DNA of 64,000 nucleotides from Palaemon carinicauda (GCF_036898095.1 NC_090744.1:12613093-12677092); one strand, 5' to 3'; positions 10,260 to 20,879 are shown, counted from the stretch's first letter. Notes: generated by a model from the sequence alone, not told the origin. A program made the numbers and translations.

Positions 10260-11188
10260 ATGAATATGTGATTGGTAGGTCCTGATGAAGGTTTACGGGG
10301 TTTTGGTAAGTATTGGTATTGTGCTTGGATTTGTAGCAAAAACCCCTCTGCCATTCCGTATTGAATGAAGCATTGGGGGTTGACTGAGAGGATATGCTTT
10401 TGTGTCTCGTGAGGGCTCTGCAGTGTTACCTGAGGGGGACTTGACATCTCAGTTAGAACCAAAAAGGAGGTGTCGAAGAACACTCTTTGTGCATTCGGGA
10501 AATGATTAATAGAGCATGTGCCTCGACCATTGAGGGGTCGAGGTACCGACTCTGACGAGAGCTCACAAAATCCGGGGTATCGGTCTCACTCTGGGTAAAA
10601 ATCTAGCAGTCCTCCAGGTGATGAAGCCAGAAGCTTGGGACAAATTTGTTCTTTACCCTATGGAGGCCGCTGAAGTAGTTGTGTATCCTAACTGACACAA
10701 TAGAAAACATCTTGTCTTTGGTAATGTGTCGATGTAAGTCTGGATGAAAGGTAAAATAACTGGTGCTTCTGTTGCTTCCTTCCTTGCCATCTACTGCGGG
10801 TGAAGAGATTATACCTTTGCAGGCTTGATATGACATTGAAGCTGGTAAGCTACACTTCTGATCTCCATTGTTGTTAGACCAGATCTGTAAGAAGTATCGT
10901 GAAATGAATACCAAACCAATTGGTCATTATGCACCTGGTATTTCCTCCCTAACTATATCTTCCCTTCGGCTCAGAAGGATTCCTTGATTACTGAGTACCA
11001 GGTACATAACCAAGTAGAAGCTAAGCCTTTTCATTCCCATGATGGGCTTCTAGGGAGTTGCTGGAGTCAACTCCCTGGCTCGTGTAGGGAACCAAGAGAT
11101 TGGTATATATCAGGGAAGAGAAAAGCCAATCAGTTTGGTTCCAGCGGGACCTTCTCCCGCCAATAAGCGAGTCTCTCTATTTTAAAGA
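10260..11188 (+). pseudogene. DIRS-type tyrosine recombinase remnant
   Basis: A decayed C-terminal part of a DIRS recombinase. Around 10558-10600 the plus strand reads RAHKIRGIGLTLG, the H-x-x-R box of tyrosine recombinases. A shifted frame then gives NLAVLQVMKPEAWDKF, matching the region before the catalytic Tyr in DIRS enzymes (compare SVTQVLQAGVWK near 28330). Stops and frameshifts are dense, and the catalytic Tyr cannot be placed. It sits directly upstream of a DIRS-type right end (11189-11445), so it is the 3' part of a DIRS element whose left half is missing or unrecognised. Confidence 0.6.
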
Positions 11189-11445
11189 ACAAAAGGTTTG
11201 TATGCTAGTAGGAACCAATAAAAAATCATTAACTTCTATTTTTCCTAGCTCTACAAACCTGCGCCCTTTAAAGTTGAACTTTCCACTTCAAACACCCCTA
11301 TCAGAGTGAAGTCTGATGGGAAGATGGGTGTGTCTAATCACCTATGCTATCTCGTTAATGAATTTAATGGCCGTTCCAATACGGCTGAAAATATTCCCCA
11401 TTTTAAAGGACTAGATTGTAGCTAGGAAAAATACAAATTACTTTT
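11189..11445 (+). mobile_element. DIRS-type right end: internal complementary region plus right ITR
   Basis: Two inverted terminal segments lie back to back: AAAGGTTTGTATGCTAGTAG (about 11189) and TATTTTTCCTAGCTCTACAAACC (about 11239). The latter is answered by an inverted copy near 11406-11436 (TAGCTAGGAAAAATACAAAT). This arrangement, with complements of both outer ends side by side just inside the right repeat, is typical of DIRS elements and recurs at 18263, 36113, 51405 and 52895. Confidence 0.55.
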
Positions 11446-11603
11446 AAGAATATTTTTATTTACATATTCACACTTGTTTACAGAGGCAATAATAGTAATA
11501 TTCACATTTATTGAGAACATTACTAAGTTTTTTCATCGTTATATCTTAAGAATTATTGGTAATAATCTGTATTCAAATATTTGATTGTTATAGTTTTGGT
11601 TTT
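11446..11603. other. No gene; junction between two relics
   Basis: AT-rich sequence between the DIRS right end and the truncated RT of the Gmr1-like element. Nothing recognised. Confidence 0.4.
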
Positions 11604-11934
11604 TCATATCTTTTGAATATGGTCTTCCCATGTGTCAGAGGCAATAATGATGTCATCTAAATATACAAATACTTTTTCCAAGTCCCTTAAAATTAAAGAC
11701 ATTACTCTTTGGAAGGTGGCAGGTGAGTTGGCTAATCCGAATGGCATTACGTTATAACTAAATAATCCAAATGGAGTGATAAATGAAGAAATTTCCTTTG
11801 CTGTTTCTGTTAATTTAATTTGGTAAGAACCCTTCAACAAATCTATTTGGGTTAAGTAGGTCGAATTACTTACTTAGTCAATGATATCTTGTATTCTTGG
11901 TAGAGGATACGAATCTTTAATTGTTAAATTATTA
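11604..11934 (-). pseudogene. RT palm of the Gmr1-like LTR element, displaced 3' part
   Basis: The minus strand reads LTIKDSYPLPRIQDIID, a stop, then YLTQIDLLKGSYQIKL, FGLANSPATFQRVM and VFVYLDDIIIASDTW. These are consecutive Ty3/gypsy-type RT motifs, including the catalytic YLDD. The sequence picks up exactly where the RT upstream ends at 18593, across the inserted DIRS. One TAA stop interrupts the run, and homology ends at about 11605 (DHIQKI), so RNase H and the 3' LTR of this copy are lost. Confidence 0.85.
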
Positions 11935-11947
11935 TTTTCAATATTAA

Positions 11948-12106
11948 ACTTACCCGATAATCATGTAGCTGTCAACTCTGTTGCCCGACAGAATTCTATG
12001 GAGGGATACGCCAGCTATCACAATACTAGAAGGGGGTGTTCTTACCAGCGCCACCTGTGGCCAGGTACTCAAGTACTTCTTGTTGACACCTCCTCAATTA
12101 TTCCTC
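11948..12106 (+). repeat. Left inverted terminal repeat of DIRS
   Basis: Starts ACTTACCCGATAATCATG and ends ATTATTCCTC. It reads as the exact complement of 18399-18557 over all 159 bases. The chance open frames inside both copies (MPDRILWRDTPAI...) are not genes. Confidence 0.9.
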
Positions 12107-12297
12107 TGTCGTGCTTCCGGCAAGACGTTCTGGGATACGCTTATGTTCTTGGAGTATTTTCACGACTTTGGTGAAGTATTTCTCTTTGATTTCGGCTGTC
12201 GCTTTACTGGAAACTTCTATTTTAGCTTAGTTAGCTTTTGGAATTAATTTGATTAATTTTGGTGACGAAGAGAGTATGAACTCTCGTTCACCTTTCA

Positions 12298-14672
12298 ATG
12301 GCCGACCCTTCCCTTAGACGGAAGTGTTGGTGTCTAAGAGAGTATAGACTCTCTTTCTTAATTTTGCTTAACAAAAGTTATAGATTTATTTTATATCTCT
12401 CCGCCTCTTATAGGCCTCTTCGATTAACTTCCTTTTATTATAAACTTATTAAAATTAATTTTTATATTTGTTTATATTCGACCTTCCTAATAGTAGGCGG
12501 TCTTTTCTTGGTACCGTAGTTAATTATCGTGAGCCCGTCATTTCGGTTTTACCTGTTAACATATTATGCTATTTTAAGGTCTTTGAAAGAATTTCTTTGA
12601 TAGTCTCGTACTTTTTCAAAGTTGAACTAACGTTTTGTTTGTCTCGGCAGTTGTTGACGTTCAGAATGTTTCAACTTGCACTCTATCGTTACGATAGAGA
12701 AAGAATGTTCACGGTTTTACATTGCAGTAAGAGTAACCGTGTCTAGCGTTTTGTTCATTCTTTCTTAACTTAATGGTTTTGATCCTAATAAGGAACTTTT
12801 CTTTTTGGGAAATATTTCAGTTTTTTCCTTTAACAATAATATGTTTTAACGATATATATGATTGGGCTCTTCTCTCAGGTTCTAAGTCAAGAGAGAGAGA
12901 GAGAGAGAGATAGAGACGGAGGGAGAAAGAGGATAAACGTTTCCCTCAAGCCTGCCAGGCGTACGAGTAACGTCGTTATCGTTTTGCTCTTATCCCTAGT
13001 CTCTTTAGGGGAAGAAACTAAACGTTTCTAGAGTGATCTAGTGTTTAGTCTCTTTCCAGCCACTGAATTTTCTTTCATTAGATTTTTCTGTTACATTGTA
13101 ATTCTGTTTTCGCAATTACTAACTTTTGAGAAGGATAGAATTGCGTGTTTCAGGTACAAACCACTTAAAGTTTCGAGTTCAGTGAAATAAGTGCAAACAG
13201 AAATCAAAGTGATAAGTGATTAGTGCAAAGTATGTCAGTGTTATGCGTGAGGGTACTTTTGTGCGCGCCAGTCGTCCTCCCAGTCCGGGACCTCTTGCAA
13301 GCTCCCAAGCCCAGGGGAGAAGCAATGTCGAAGGGCAAAAGGGTTCGGCAGGCCTTGATCGGCGCACAGAAGTATCCTCGGTGGTTGTGGGCGTGTCTTA
13401 CCGAGACCGTCACTCCCACCCGCAGACGATTGAGCCCTTATTTTGCTCGTCTGCGGAAGAGATTTAGAGGAGAAAATAAAGGCAGAGTTACGCTGGTCTC
13501 AGGTCTCAAGACCTCTTAAACGTAAAGTCCAGACCTATGCCAGACGTACGAAGTAAAGTTCAACAACCCGGATGCAGTCATTGGGTTAGCTCTGACTCTC
13601 CTCAGTCATCAGTTTGTCGGGCTGAGAGTGCGCCTACACTCCCCCCCCCCTATGCTCGCTCCGCCTGATCGCAGTTCCACCTGCCAGGCGTACGATGTTG
13701 TGGACTCTACTACAGTCCATGCAAGCACAGCTTTCGGACCTGATGCGTGAGTGTCGTGCTGAGAGTGTTGCACCTCCTCCTCCTCCTGCACCGGTGGTGC
13801 ACCAACCGCCTGCACCCGTTCAGCCTGTGCTGCACCCGCCTGCACCGGTGGTGCACCAACCGGCTGCACCCGTTCAGCCTGTGCTGCACCCGCCTGCACT
13901 CGCTGCACCCAGTCGCAACACCATCTGCCAGGCGTACGATGTTGTGGACTCTACTACAGTCCATGCAAGCACAGCTTTCGGACCTGTTACGTGAGTGTCG
14001 GGCTGAGAGTGTTGCACCTCCACCTGCACCCTTTCAGCCTGTGCTCAACCCGCCTGCACTCGCTGCACCCAGTCGCAGCACCATCTGCCAGGCGTACGAT
14101 GTTGTGGACTCTACTACAGTCCATGCAAGCACAGCTTTCGGACCTGTTGTGTGAGTGTCGGGCTGAGAGTGTTGCACCTCCCCTGCACCCGTTCAGCCTG
14201 TGCTCAACCCGCCTGCACTCGCTGCACCCAGTCGCAGCACCATCTGCCAGGCGTACGATGTTGAACCTCTTTCTGTGTTCGCTGTTCCCAGTGTTGTTCA
14301 GCCTCAGCCTTCTTTAAGGTAACCTTCGGTTTGGGATCAGGAGGATTACCCCACTCTTCCTCCTCCTCCCCTGGCTGCTCCACCGGTGGTGCAACTCTCG
14401 GTGGAGGTACAACCTCTTCCACCTGTGAGTCAGTCTCCTCAGCTGCTGCACCGAGCTCAACCCGTGCACCCTGATCCTGCGCCTCAGACACCTCTGCTTG
14501 CGGGAACTTTACCTTGTTCTGCGCAACCTCGGTCTCTTCACGCTCCACTCATACCACAGGAACAGGAACTTTCTGCACCTTCCACTGTTGTTGTTCCAGC
14601 TCGTTCTGACTCTGCTGTTCAGCATACCTTACCTCCATTTTCAAACCATGGCAAAAATATGAATCATGAGTT
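12298..14672 (+). pseudogene. DIRS Gag-like region, degenerate and repeat-expanded
   Basis: An ATG in a good context (TTTCAATGGCC) starts MADPSLRRKCW, like the Gag start of the second DIRS at about 24610 (ADPSPLYRKCSKGC). The frame is quickly lost. Downstream (13250-13520) the DNA resembles the Gag of the second DIRS: GGGGAGAAG, then AATGTCGAAGGGC, matching 25158-25180. The rest is GC-rich and dominated by tandem repeats giving Pro/His/Leu-rich or Cys-rich peptides in several frames. A (GA)n run lies at about 12890-12911. No intact Gag can be read, and the repeated segment may explain the frame loss. Confidence 0.6.
13684..14270 (+). repeat. Tandem repeat in DIRS Gag, 160-244-bp units
   Basis: The block starting CCAGGCGTACGATGTTGTGG occurs at 13684, 13928 and 14088, and a fourth start at 14247 diverges after CCAGGCGTACGATGTTG. 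Spacings are 244, 160 and 159 bases. The longer first unit contains an extra internal duplication of a CACCGGTGGTGCACCAACCG segment. All units encode CRAESVAPP-like peptides on the plus strand. Confidence 0.85.
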
Positions 14673-15492
14673 ATGAATGTAAGGTAAACATTATGTTGAT
14701 TTTTTAAACCCCATGCAAGCATGCATAAAGCACTCTAGCACTGGTCATGGAATTTCTGAGGAATGTTAAACGCCATGCACACGCTCTGCTTTCCTTACAG
14801 CAGGCTCTGCTTACAGCAGGCTCTGCTTACTACATGCTCAGCATTCAGCATGCTCTGCATTCAGCATGCTCTGCATACAACACATGCTCTACATACAGCA
14901 TGCTCTGCATACAGCATACTCTGCATTCATCATGCTCTGCATACCTTACCGCATGCTTCTCAACATATCTTGGGTTGTTGCCAACTCACTAGACTGTCAA
15001 GCAGTTTCATAACGTTGCCTTCTAGTCTGCTGCTTTTGCACCAGTGAACCCTCACTCAGAGAACTTAGCTTTTCTAGGATAAGGTCCCTGTAGATGAGAA
15101 AGTTCTTTTCTCCCTCCTTCTGATATTCCCTTGAGGACTCTGTCATTTGGAGGGAGCCTTTAGCTGCATAACCTCTTATGGACTTTTATTTAAGCATAAC
15201 ATGCTTACAGGGAAGGTAATGGTTCCACTTCAGCCGCTAATCCCGTCTGTTACCACACCTGCTCCCATAGACCTTGAGCTGTGTTGCATGACATGCAGTC
15301 CAAGCTTAGTCCTTGTTAGAGGATTTTTGTTTACGAAGTCAATGTGTCACGGGGAAGACGTTCAACAACCAACAGAAGGGACTTGTTGTGACTCAGTGCG
15401 GCAACCTCAGCAACCCGTTAAGGAGTTGTCTGTACGACCCAGATAGTCTAGACAGATTCGGGTTGTCACTGTACTTCCTCGCTTGCCCATGA
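14673..15492. other. DIRS internal region without intact gene; small minisatellite
   Basis: Lies between the Gag-like region and the RT remnant. At 14806-14945 there is a degenerate 15-16-base tandem repeat (ATGCTCTGCATTCAGC type, about nine copies). The fingers and most of the palm of RT should be here by comparison with the DIRS at 30-36 kb, but no RT motif is visible, so this part has been deleted or replaced. Confidence 0.5.
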
Positions 15493-16329
15493 TTGTCAGT
15501 TTACAGACTGTGCAGCAGTATCATGATCTTGTGTCCGGCTCCGTCAGACGACTGGCTTTTAAGAGCTCCCACAAGTCGTCGCTGTCTGGAGATTTTCAAA
15601 TGGACTATGGATCTGACCAAGGAACTGGGCCTCCTGGTCAATTTTGAGGAGTCTCAGCTCGTTCCATCCCAGACCATTGTTTCCTTGGGTATGGATCTTC
15701 AGAGTCGAGCTTTTCGGACTTGTCCGTCGGCCCCAAGGATCTTCCAAGCCCTAGAATGCATCCAGAGCATGCTGAGAAGGAACCGATGCTTAGTCAGGCA
15801 GGGGATGAGTCTAACAGGGACACTTTCATCGCTGGCCCTGTTCATCGAGTTAGGGAGACTCCACCTCCGCCCCCTTCAGTATCATCTAGCTGCTCACTGG
15901 ATAAAGGACATGACGCTAGAGACGGGCTCAGTTCCTGTTTCCGAAGAGATGAGGTCTACTCTAACGTGGTGGAAGAACAGCATTCTTCTCAAGGAAGGTC
16001 TACCTTTGGCTGTTCAGACCCCCGACCACCGTCTCTTCTCGGACGCATCGGACACGGGCTGGGGTGCGACACTGGACGGACAGGAATGCTCGGGAACATG
16101 GAATCAGGAGCAAAGGACACTTCACATCTTTTGCAAGGAGTTGTTGGCAGTTCATCTGGCCTTGATAAACTTCAAGTCCCTCCAGCTTAACAAGGTGGTG
16201 GAGGTGAACTCCGACTACACCACAGCCTTGGCTTACATCTCCAAGCAGAGAGGGACTCATTCGAGGAAGTTGTTCAAGATCGCAAGGGACCTCCTCATTT
16301 GGTCAAAGATCGAAAGCTCACGCTGGTAA
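15493..16329 (+). pseudogene. DIRS RT thumb and RNase H domain
   Basis: A 278-residue open frame. Near its start, SDDWLLRAPTSR is the end of the RT catalytic motif: DIRS RTs have YLDDWL, as at 34713 in this window, and here the Leu before DD is Ser. RT thumb motifs follow: ELGLLVNFEESQLVP and SLGMDLQS. The RNase H domain starts at about residue 175: LFSDASDTGWGA with the first Asp, KELLAVHLAL with the Glu, and VNSDYTTALAYI with the next Asp. The frame stops at 16329, but the homologous sequence (DMNVMADRLSRKGQ, the RNase H end) continues from 16299 in another frame. That is a frameshift rather than a true end. Confidence 0.85.
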
Positions 16330-16738
16330 CGAGGCTCATTCAGGGCGATATGAATGTCATGGCAGATCGCCTCAGCCGTAAGGGTCAGGTCTTCCCCACA
16401 GAGTGGACCCTTCACAAGAATGTTTGCAGCAGACTTTGGGCCCTGTGGGGTCTGCCAACCATAGTTCTATTCGCTACCTCGATGACCAAGAAGCTCCTCT
16501 TGTATTGTTCTCCGATTCCAGACCCAGCAGCAGTTCGCGTGGATGCCTTTCTGCTGGATTAGTCCCATCTCAACCTGTATGCATTCCCGCCGTTCAAGAT
16601 TGTCAACAGGGTACTTCAGAAGTTCGCCTCTCACAAAGGGACACGGTTGACGTTGGTTGCTCCCCTCTGACCCGCGAGAGAAGGGTTCACCGAGGTACTG
16701 CAATGGCTGGTCGACGTTCCCAGGACTCTTCCTCCTAG
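16299..16738 (+). pseudogene. DIRS RNase H end and linker to recombinase
   Basis: Two overlapping open stretches continue the polyprotein: RLIQGDMNVMADRLSRKGQ, then LYCSPIPDPAAVRVDAF, which DIRS polymerases carry after RNase H (a similar LPVYCSPVPDPQG occurs in the remnant at 60730). A stop at 16560 and frame changes break it. Confidence 0.75.
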
Positions 16739-16739
16739 A

Positions 16740-17877
16740 GTGGACCTTCTGCGTCAACCTCACGTAAAGAAGGTACACCCAAACCTCCACGCTCTTCGTC
16801 TGACTGCCTTCAGACTATCGAAAGTCTCTCAAGAACTAGAGGCTTTTCGAAGGAGGCAGCCAGAACGATTGCCAGAGCAAGGACGACATCCACTCTCAGA
16901 GTCTATCAGTCTTAATGGGAAGTCTTCCGAAGCTGGTGCAAGGCCAATGCAGTTTTCCTCAACCAGTACCACTGTAACCCAGATTGCTGACTTCCTGTTA
17001 CATCTAAGGAACGTAAAATCCCTATCAGCTCCTACGATCAAGGGTTACAGAAGTATGTTGGCAGCGGTTTTCCGCCACAGAGGCTTGGATCTTTCCTCCA
17101 ACAAAGATCTACAGGACCTCCTTAGGTCTTTTGAGACCTCAAAGGAACGTCGGTTGTCCACTCCAGTCTGGAATCTAGACGTGGTCCTAAGGTTCCTAAT
17201 GTCATCAGGATTTGAACCGTTCCAATCAGCCTCTTTTAAGGACCTCACATTAGAAACTCTTTTCCTCGTGTGCTTAGCAACAGGTAAAAGAGTAAGTGAG
17301 ATCCACGCCTTCAGCAGGAACATAGGTTTCACATCTGAAACGGCTACATGTTCCTTGCGGCTCGGTTTTTTTTGGCTAAAACGAGCTTCCTTCCCGTCCT
17401 TGCCCTAAGTCGTTCGAGATCCCAAGCCTGTCCAACATGGTGGGGAACGAACTAGAGAGAGTACTTTGCCCTGTTAGAGCTCTTAAGTACTATTTAAGAA
17501 GGTCAAAACCATTACGAGGACAATCAGAAGCCTTATGGTGTGCTATCAAGAAGCCTTCTCTACCAATGTCTAAGAACTCAGTTTCTTACTACATCAGGCT
17601 TCTGATTAGAGAAGCAAATTCTCATCTGAAGGAAGAAGACCTTGCTTTGCTGAAGGTAAGGACACATGAAGTGAGAGCTGTGGCTACTTCAGTGGCCTTC
17701 AAACAGAACCGTTCTCTGCAGAGTGTTATGGATGCAACCTATTGGAGAAGCAAGTCAGTGTTCGCATCATTCTATCTCAAAGATGTCCAGTCTCTTTACG
17801 AGTACTGCTACACCCTGGGTCCATTCGTAGCAACGAATGCAGTAGTAGGCGAGGGCTCAGCCACTACATTCCCATAA
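16740..17877 (+). pseudogene. DIRS tyrosine recombinase, frameshifted
   Basis: The site-specific recombinase that inserts the circular DIRS DNA. The N-terminal part (16740-17408) has the SAM-like DNA-binding domain (TQIADFLLHLRNVKSLSAPT, IKGYRSMLAAVF) and the first catalytic Arg region, LFLVCLATGKRVSEIHAF. The C-terminal part (17437-17877) has THEVRAVATSVAF (H-x-x-R), then VMDATYWRSKSVFASFYL, where the Tyr of FYL is the likely nucleophile. The two parts are in different frames. The break lies at a run of eight T at about 17366-17373, a typical slippage site. All four catalytic elements can be traced, so the enzyme decayed by few lesions. Confidence 0.85.
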
Positions 17878-18262
17878 TTCCATAACTTTTTAACCTTTCT
17901 CTTGAATACTTTTTATGGGTTGTTCGGTCGGCTAAGAAGCCTTCCACATCCTTGTTGATTTGGCGGGTGGTCAATTCTTTCTTGAGAAGCGCCGAGGTTA
18001 AAGGTTGTGATGAGGTCCTTTAGTATGGGTTGCAGCCCTGTATACTTTAGCACCTTTGGGTTGATTCAGCCTCCAAGAGGAACGCTGCGCTCAGTAAGGA
18101 AGACGAACTTAAAAAAGAGACAGAGTAACGGTTCAATTCGACTTCCTTACCAGGTACTTATTATTTCATTGTTATTTGAGATAACTGTTATATGAAATAT
18201 GGGATACTTAGCTATCCTTTAATCTTGTACACTGGTTTTCACCCACCCCCCTGGGTGTGAAT
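17878..18262. other. DIRS 3' untranslated region
   Basis: Between the recombinase stop and the internal complementary region. No ORF with motifs. It ends in CCCACCCCCCTGGGTGTGAA, a small hairpin just before the complementary region. A similar C-rich/ATGGG stem precedes the DIRS right end at 52895. Confidence 0.5.
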
Positions 18263-18353
18263 CAGCTACATGATTATCGGGTAAGTTTAATATTGAAAAA
18301 TGTTATTTTCATTAGTAAAATAAATTTTTGAATATACTTACCCGATAATCATG
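18263..18353 (+). repeat. Internal complementary region (ICR) of DIRS
   Basis: Made of the complement of the left terminus (18263-18299) directly followed by the complement of the right terminus (18301-18353). In DIRS replication this region is thought to align the two ends of the linear copy and template the circle junction. The ICR records the junction as GAAAAATGTTATTTTC. Confidence 0.9.
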
Positions 18354-18398
18354 ATTTAATTGACCCTCCCTTCCTCCCCATAGAGAACCAGTGGGACC

Positions 18399-18557
18399 GA
18401 GGAATAATTGAGGAGGTGTCAACAAGAAGTACTTGAGTACCTGGCCACAGGTGGCGCTGGTAAGAACACCCCCTTCTAGTATTGTGATAGCTGGCGTATC
18501 CCTCCATAGAATTCTGTCGGGCAACAGAGTTGACAGCTACATGATTATCGGGTAAGT
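18399..18557 (-). repeat. Right inverted terminal repeat of DIRS
   Basis: Complement of 11948-12106 over 159 bases with no difference seen. The element continues 35 more bases to 18592, where the interrupted RT of the Gmr1-like element resumes. Confidence 0.9.
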
Positions 18558-18592
18558 ATATTCAAAAATTTATTTTACTAATGAAAATAACA

Positions 18593-19162
18593 TATCTCCC
18601 TGTAATCGGTACAAAGACGAAATTTACCATTTTTCTTTCCTACTAGGAGACATGGGGAAGCCCACGGTGACGCACTGGGTTCTGCCAATCCTTCTCTTAT
18701 CAAGTAGTTCACTTCGTCTTTCATGATACCCAATTTCTTCTGTGATGTTCGATAGAAAGCTTGTTTAATGGGTGCAGCACCTGATTGTAGTTTGATGTCA
18801 TGCTCTAGCATGGTGCATCTGCCTGGTTTATCTGAAGTTATACTTGGAAATTCATGGAATAGAGCTACTAAAGATTTACATTTTGATGCAGATAAGGGTT
18901 GTAGATAGTCTGATAAGTTTTCCAAGATCTTTGAGTTTTGAGAATCCTGCCAAGATGCAGTTATTGGATCATCTGTAAATTGATCCATAGGACAATCTAT
19001 GTATGGTATGGCACTAGTAATCATTACCGTTTTACTTTCAGCTGTTGAGGGAGACAAATAGGCCTTTAAGAGGTTTATGTGGACTAATTGAGTAGACTTA
19101 CACTTATCTGGAGTGGCGATGTTATAGTTGCTTGGCGAGATACGTTGAGTGATGGTATATGG
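18593..19162 (-). pseudogene. Integrase C-terminal tail and RT N-terminal part of the Gmr1-like element
   Basis: Read on the minus strand, the integrase GPY/F module appears as a stop codon (TGA in place of the Gly) followed by PYTITQRISPSNYN and HINLLKAYLS. The same frame runs without a break into RT: PGRCTMLEHDIKL, APIKQAFYR, LIREGLAEPSASPWASP and CLLVGKKNGKFRLCTDYREI. It stops there because the DIRS element is inserted at 18592/18593. Having the GPY/F tail directly before the RT fingers in a single frame is the key evidence for the IN-RT gene order. Confidence 0.9.
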
Positions 19163-20318
19163 TCACTGGTATTTCTCTCGTAGGGGAGAGCCTGCAATCG
19201 GATGGTATAGCAGCACTGCATCTCCTACTTTGAAACTTCTGGTTTTAGCCTTTTTATCATAGTTAATCTTCACCTTCTCTTGAGCTGTTATCAAGTTAGT
19301 TTTGGCAATGGAGTGAAGATCTGAAAGTTTCTTGTTGAGTTCTGAAATATATTGGGAAAGAGGTACCTCATTATCTCCCAACTTCAGGATGCGTTCTTTG
19401 ACTGAACTGAGGATAGTTCGTGGCCGTCGACCGAAGAGTTGTTCAAAAGGTGACATACCAGTAGACTGATTTCGAACTCCTCGTATGATGTACATGATCA
19501 GTTCCAAATCGCAATCCCACTCGTTACCTGAACTAAGGATGTATTTCCGGAGTGGATTTTTAATGGTCTGGTGAGTGCGTTCTAATGCTCCATTGGTCTG
19601 TGGATGGTAAGCTGAGGAAGATACTTGGGGTATATGGTAATCTTTCATAGCTGTTTTAAATGCATGACTCATGAAATTGGTTCCTTGATCACATTGTAGT
19701 TCAGTTGGAAATCCTACAATAGTAAATATGGACACTAGTGACTTTATGATGTTCTTGGCTGAAATGTTTCTTAAAGGTACTGCAAATGGATAACGGGTAA
19801 TTGGGCATAAGGCCGTAAGCAAATATTCATGTCCCCTTTTTGTCTTAGGCAAAGGGCCTACACAATCTACTATGATCTTACTTGAAAGGTTCTTTAGGCA
19901 CAAGTATAGGTTTTAATGGTACAACTGGTACTTTCACATTAGGGCTACTTACTTTTTGACATGTTGTACATATTTTTACGTACTCTTTAATGTCATTCTT
20001 CATGTTTGGCCAATAAAAGTCTTGACTGATGCGTTCATATGTTTTAGTGATACCAATATGAGAGTCAGGAGAGTGAGACAATTCTAGGATCAGAGGTCTT
20101 ATATCCTTAAGAACAACTACCTGGAGTAGATCTTTCCAGTTTTCTAGATGACTGTTCTTGCTGGACCTGAATTTTCTCATCAGTACATTATTATTAATAT
20201 GAAAATAAGAACACTTGTTGGTATCCTTTGGTTTCACTTGGTTGAAACACTGCTGTAGAGTGACATCTTTCCTTTGTTGATAGCTAAAGGAATCAGGCTG
20301 GATCTTATATGTACTCAT
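19163..20318 (-). pseudogene. Integrase of the Gmr1-like element (zinc and catalytic domains)
   Basis: The N-terminal zinc domain (20318-19878) shows the HHCC signature: HSPDSHIGITKTYERI, then FYWPNMKNDIKEYVKICTTC. The catalytic core (19903-19163) has IVDCVGPLPK with the first Asp, LQCDQGTNFMS with the second Asp, and HPQTNGALERTHQTIK with the Glu, the D,D-35-E triad. The two parts are in different frames, broken by a frameshift near 19885-19900. In this copy the integrase lies before RT. Confidence 0.9.
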
Positions 20319-20834
20319 CTACTTGTTGAAATCCATAGGTTCAGAGACTGGCAACGGGTTTGATGATGATTCAGTAGGAGTGTCCTTTTTACTGCTTCGT
20401 GTCACTGCTAAGCATTCCTCCTGTACAACATCACCTGGAGATACTGCTATTAAGTTTGTTAAGACAACAGAGTTAGCTATGCCATTACCCAGGATTACAT
20501 CTACATTCTTGCATGGTAACAGTTCTGGATTTACAGCTACTTCAGTAGTTCCAGAGAAATAAGGACAATGAAGGTTTACATTAATGAGAGGCAACATAGA
20601 CTTACTGGTTAGGTCATTAACTGCAACATACCTGTGAGTTTCACCTTTAGATTGTATTACTTTAGGAGAGACGATCGTTTGAGAGGATCCAGTGTCTCTG
20701 AGTATGGTTACAGGTTTACCATTTATTTTGCCTGAGCAAGTGAAGGGTGCAAACGCTTGGGACTCGTATGATGCACAATGGAAGGTCTTTTTCTTCTCCA
20801 CCTTAGGTTTTGGTTCCTGTTTGGGCAGATTCAT
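20319..20834 (-). pseudogene. Aspartic protease of the Gmr1-like element
   Basis: 171 residues. The active-site motif ILRDTGSSQTIV is at about residues 43-54, followed by the flap region and VDVILGNGIANSV as the second conserved hydrophobic-Gly motif. It would cleave the Gag-Pol polyprotein. It is preceded by the end of Gag and followed, after one in-frame stop at 20319-20321, by the integrase in the same frame. Confidence 0.85.
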
Positions 20835-20879
20835 TTGCTTAGGAGAGAATTGAGGGGGATTAGGTTTTCTCTTTAAGTA

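Larger units (their letters stand above)
11935..18592 (+). mobile_element. DIRS retrotransposon with intact termini, ORFs broken
   Basis: 6658 bases inserted in the RT of the Gmr1-like element. The left end 11935-11971 (37 bases) is the reverse complement of 18263-18299. The right end 18540-18592 (53 bases) is the exact reverse complement of 18301-18353. Those two inner segments are adjacent and form the internal complementary region typical of DIRS. Longer inverted terminal repeats (11948-12106 and 18399-18557) read as identical over 159 bases. Inside, in order, are a Gag-like region, the end of RT, RNase H and a tyrosine recombinase. The first part of RT is absent, and frameshifts break the rest. 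DIRS elements replicate through a circle and use a recombinase instead of an integrase. Confidence 0.9.

Noticed and set aside
15147..15446. 99-codon frame as a separate gene
   Set aside because: It lies inside the DIRS between Gag and RNase H where RT is deleted, with no recognisable motif.
18301..18592. Independent 292-bp MITE with 53-bp perfect terminal repeats
   Set aside because: The left arm is the complement of the DIRS right end and lies next to the complement of the DIRS left end, so this is the DIRS internal complementary region plus right repeat.
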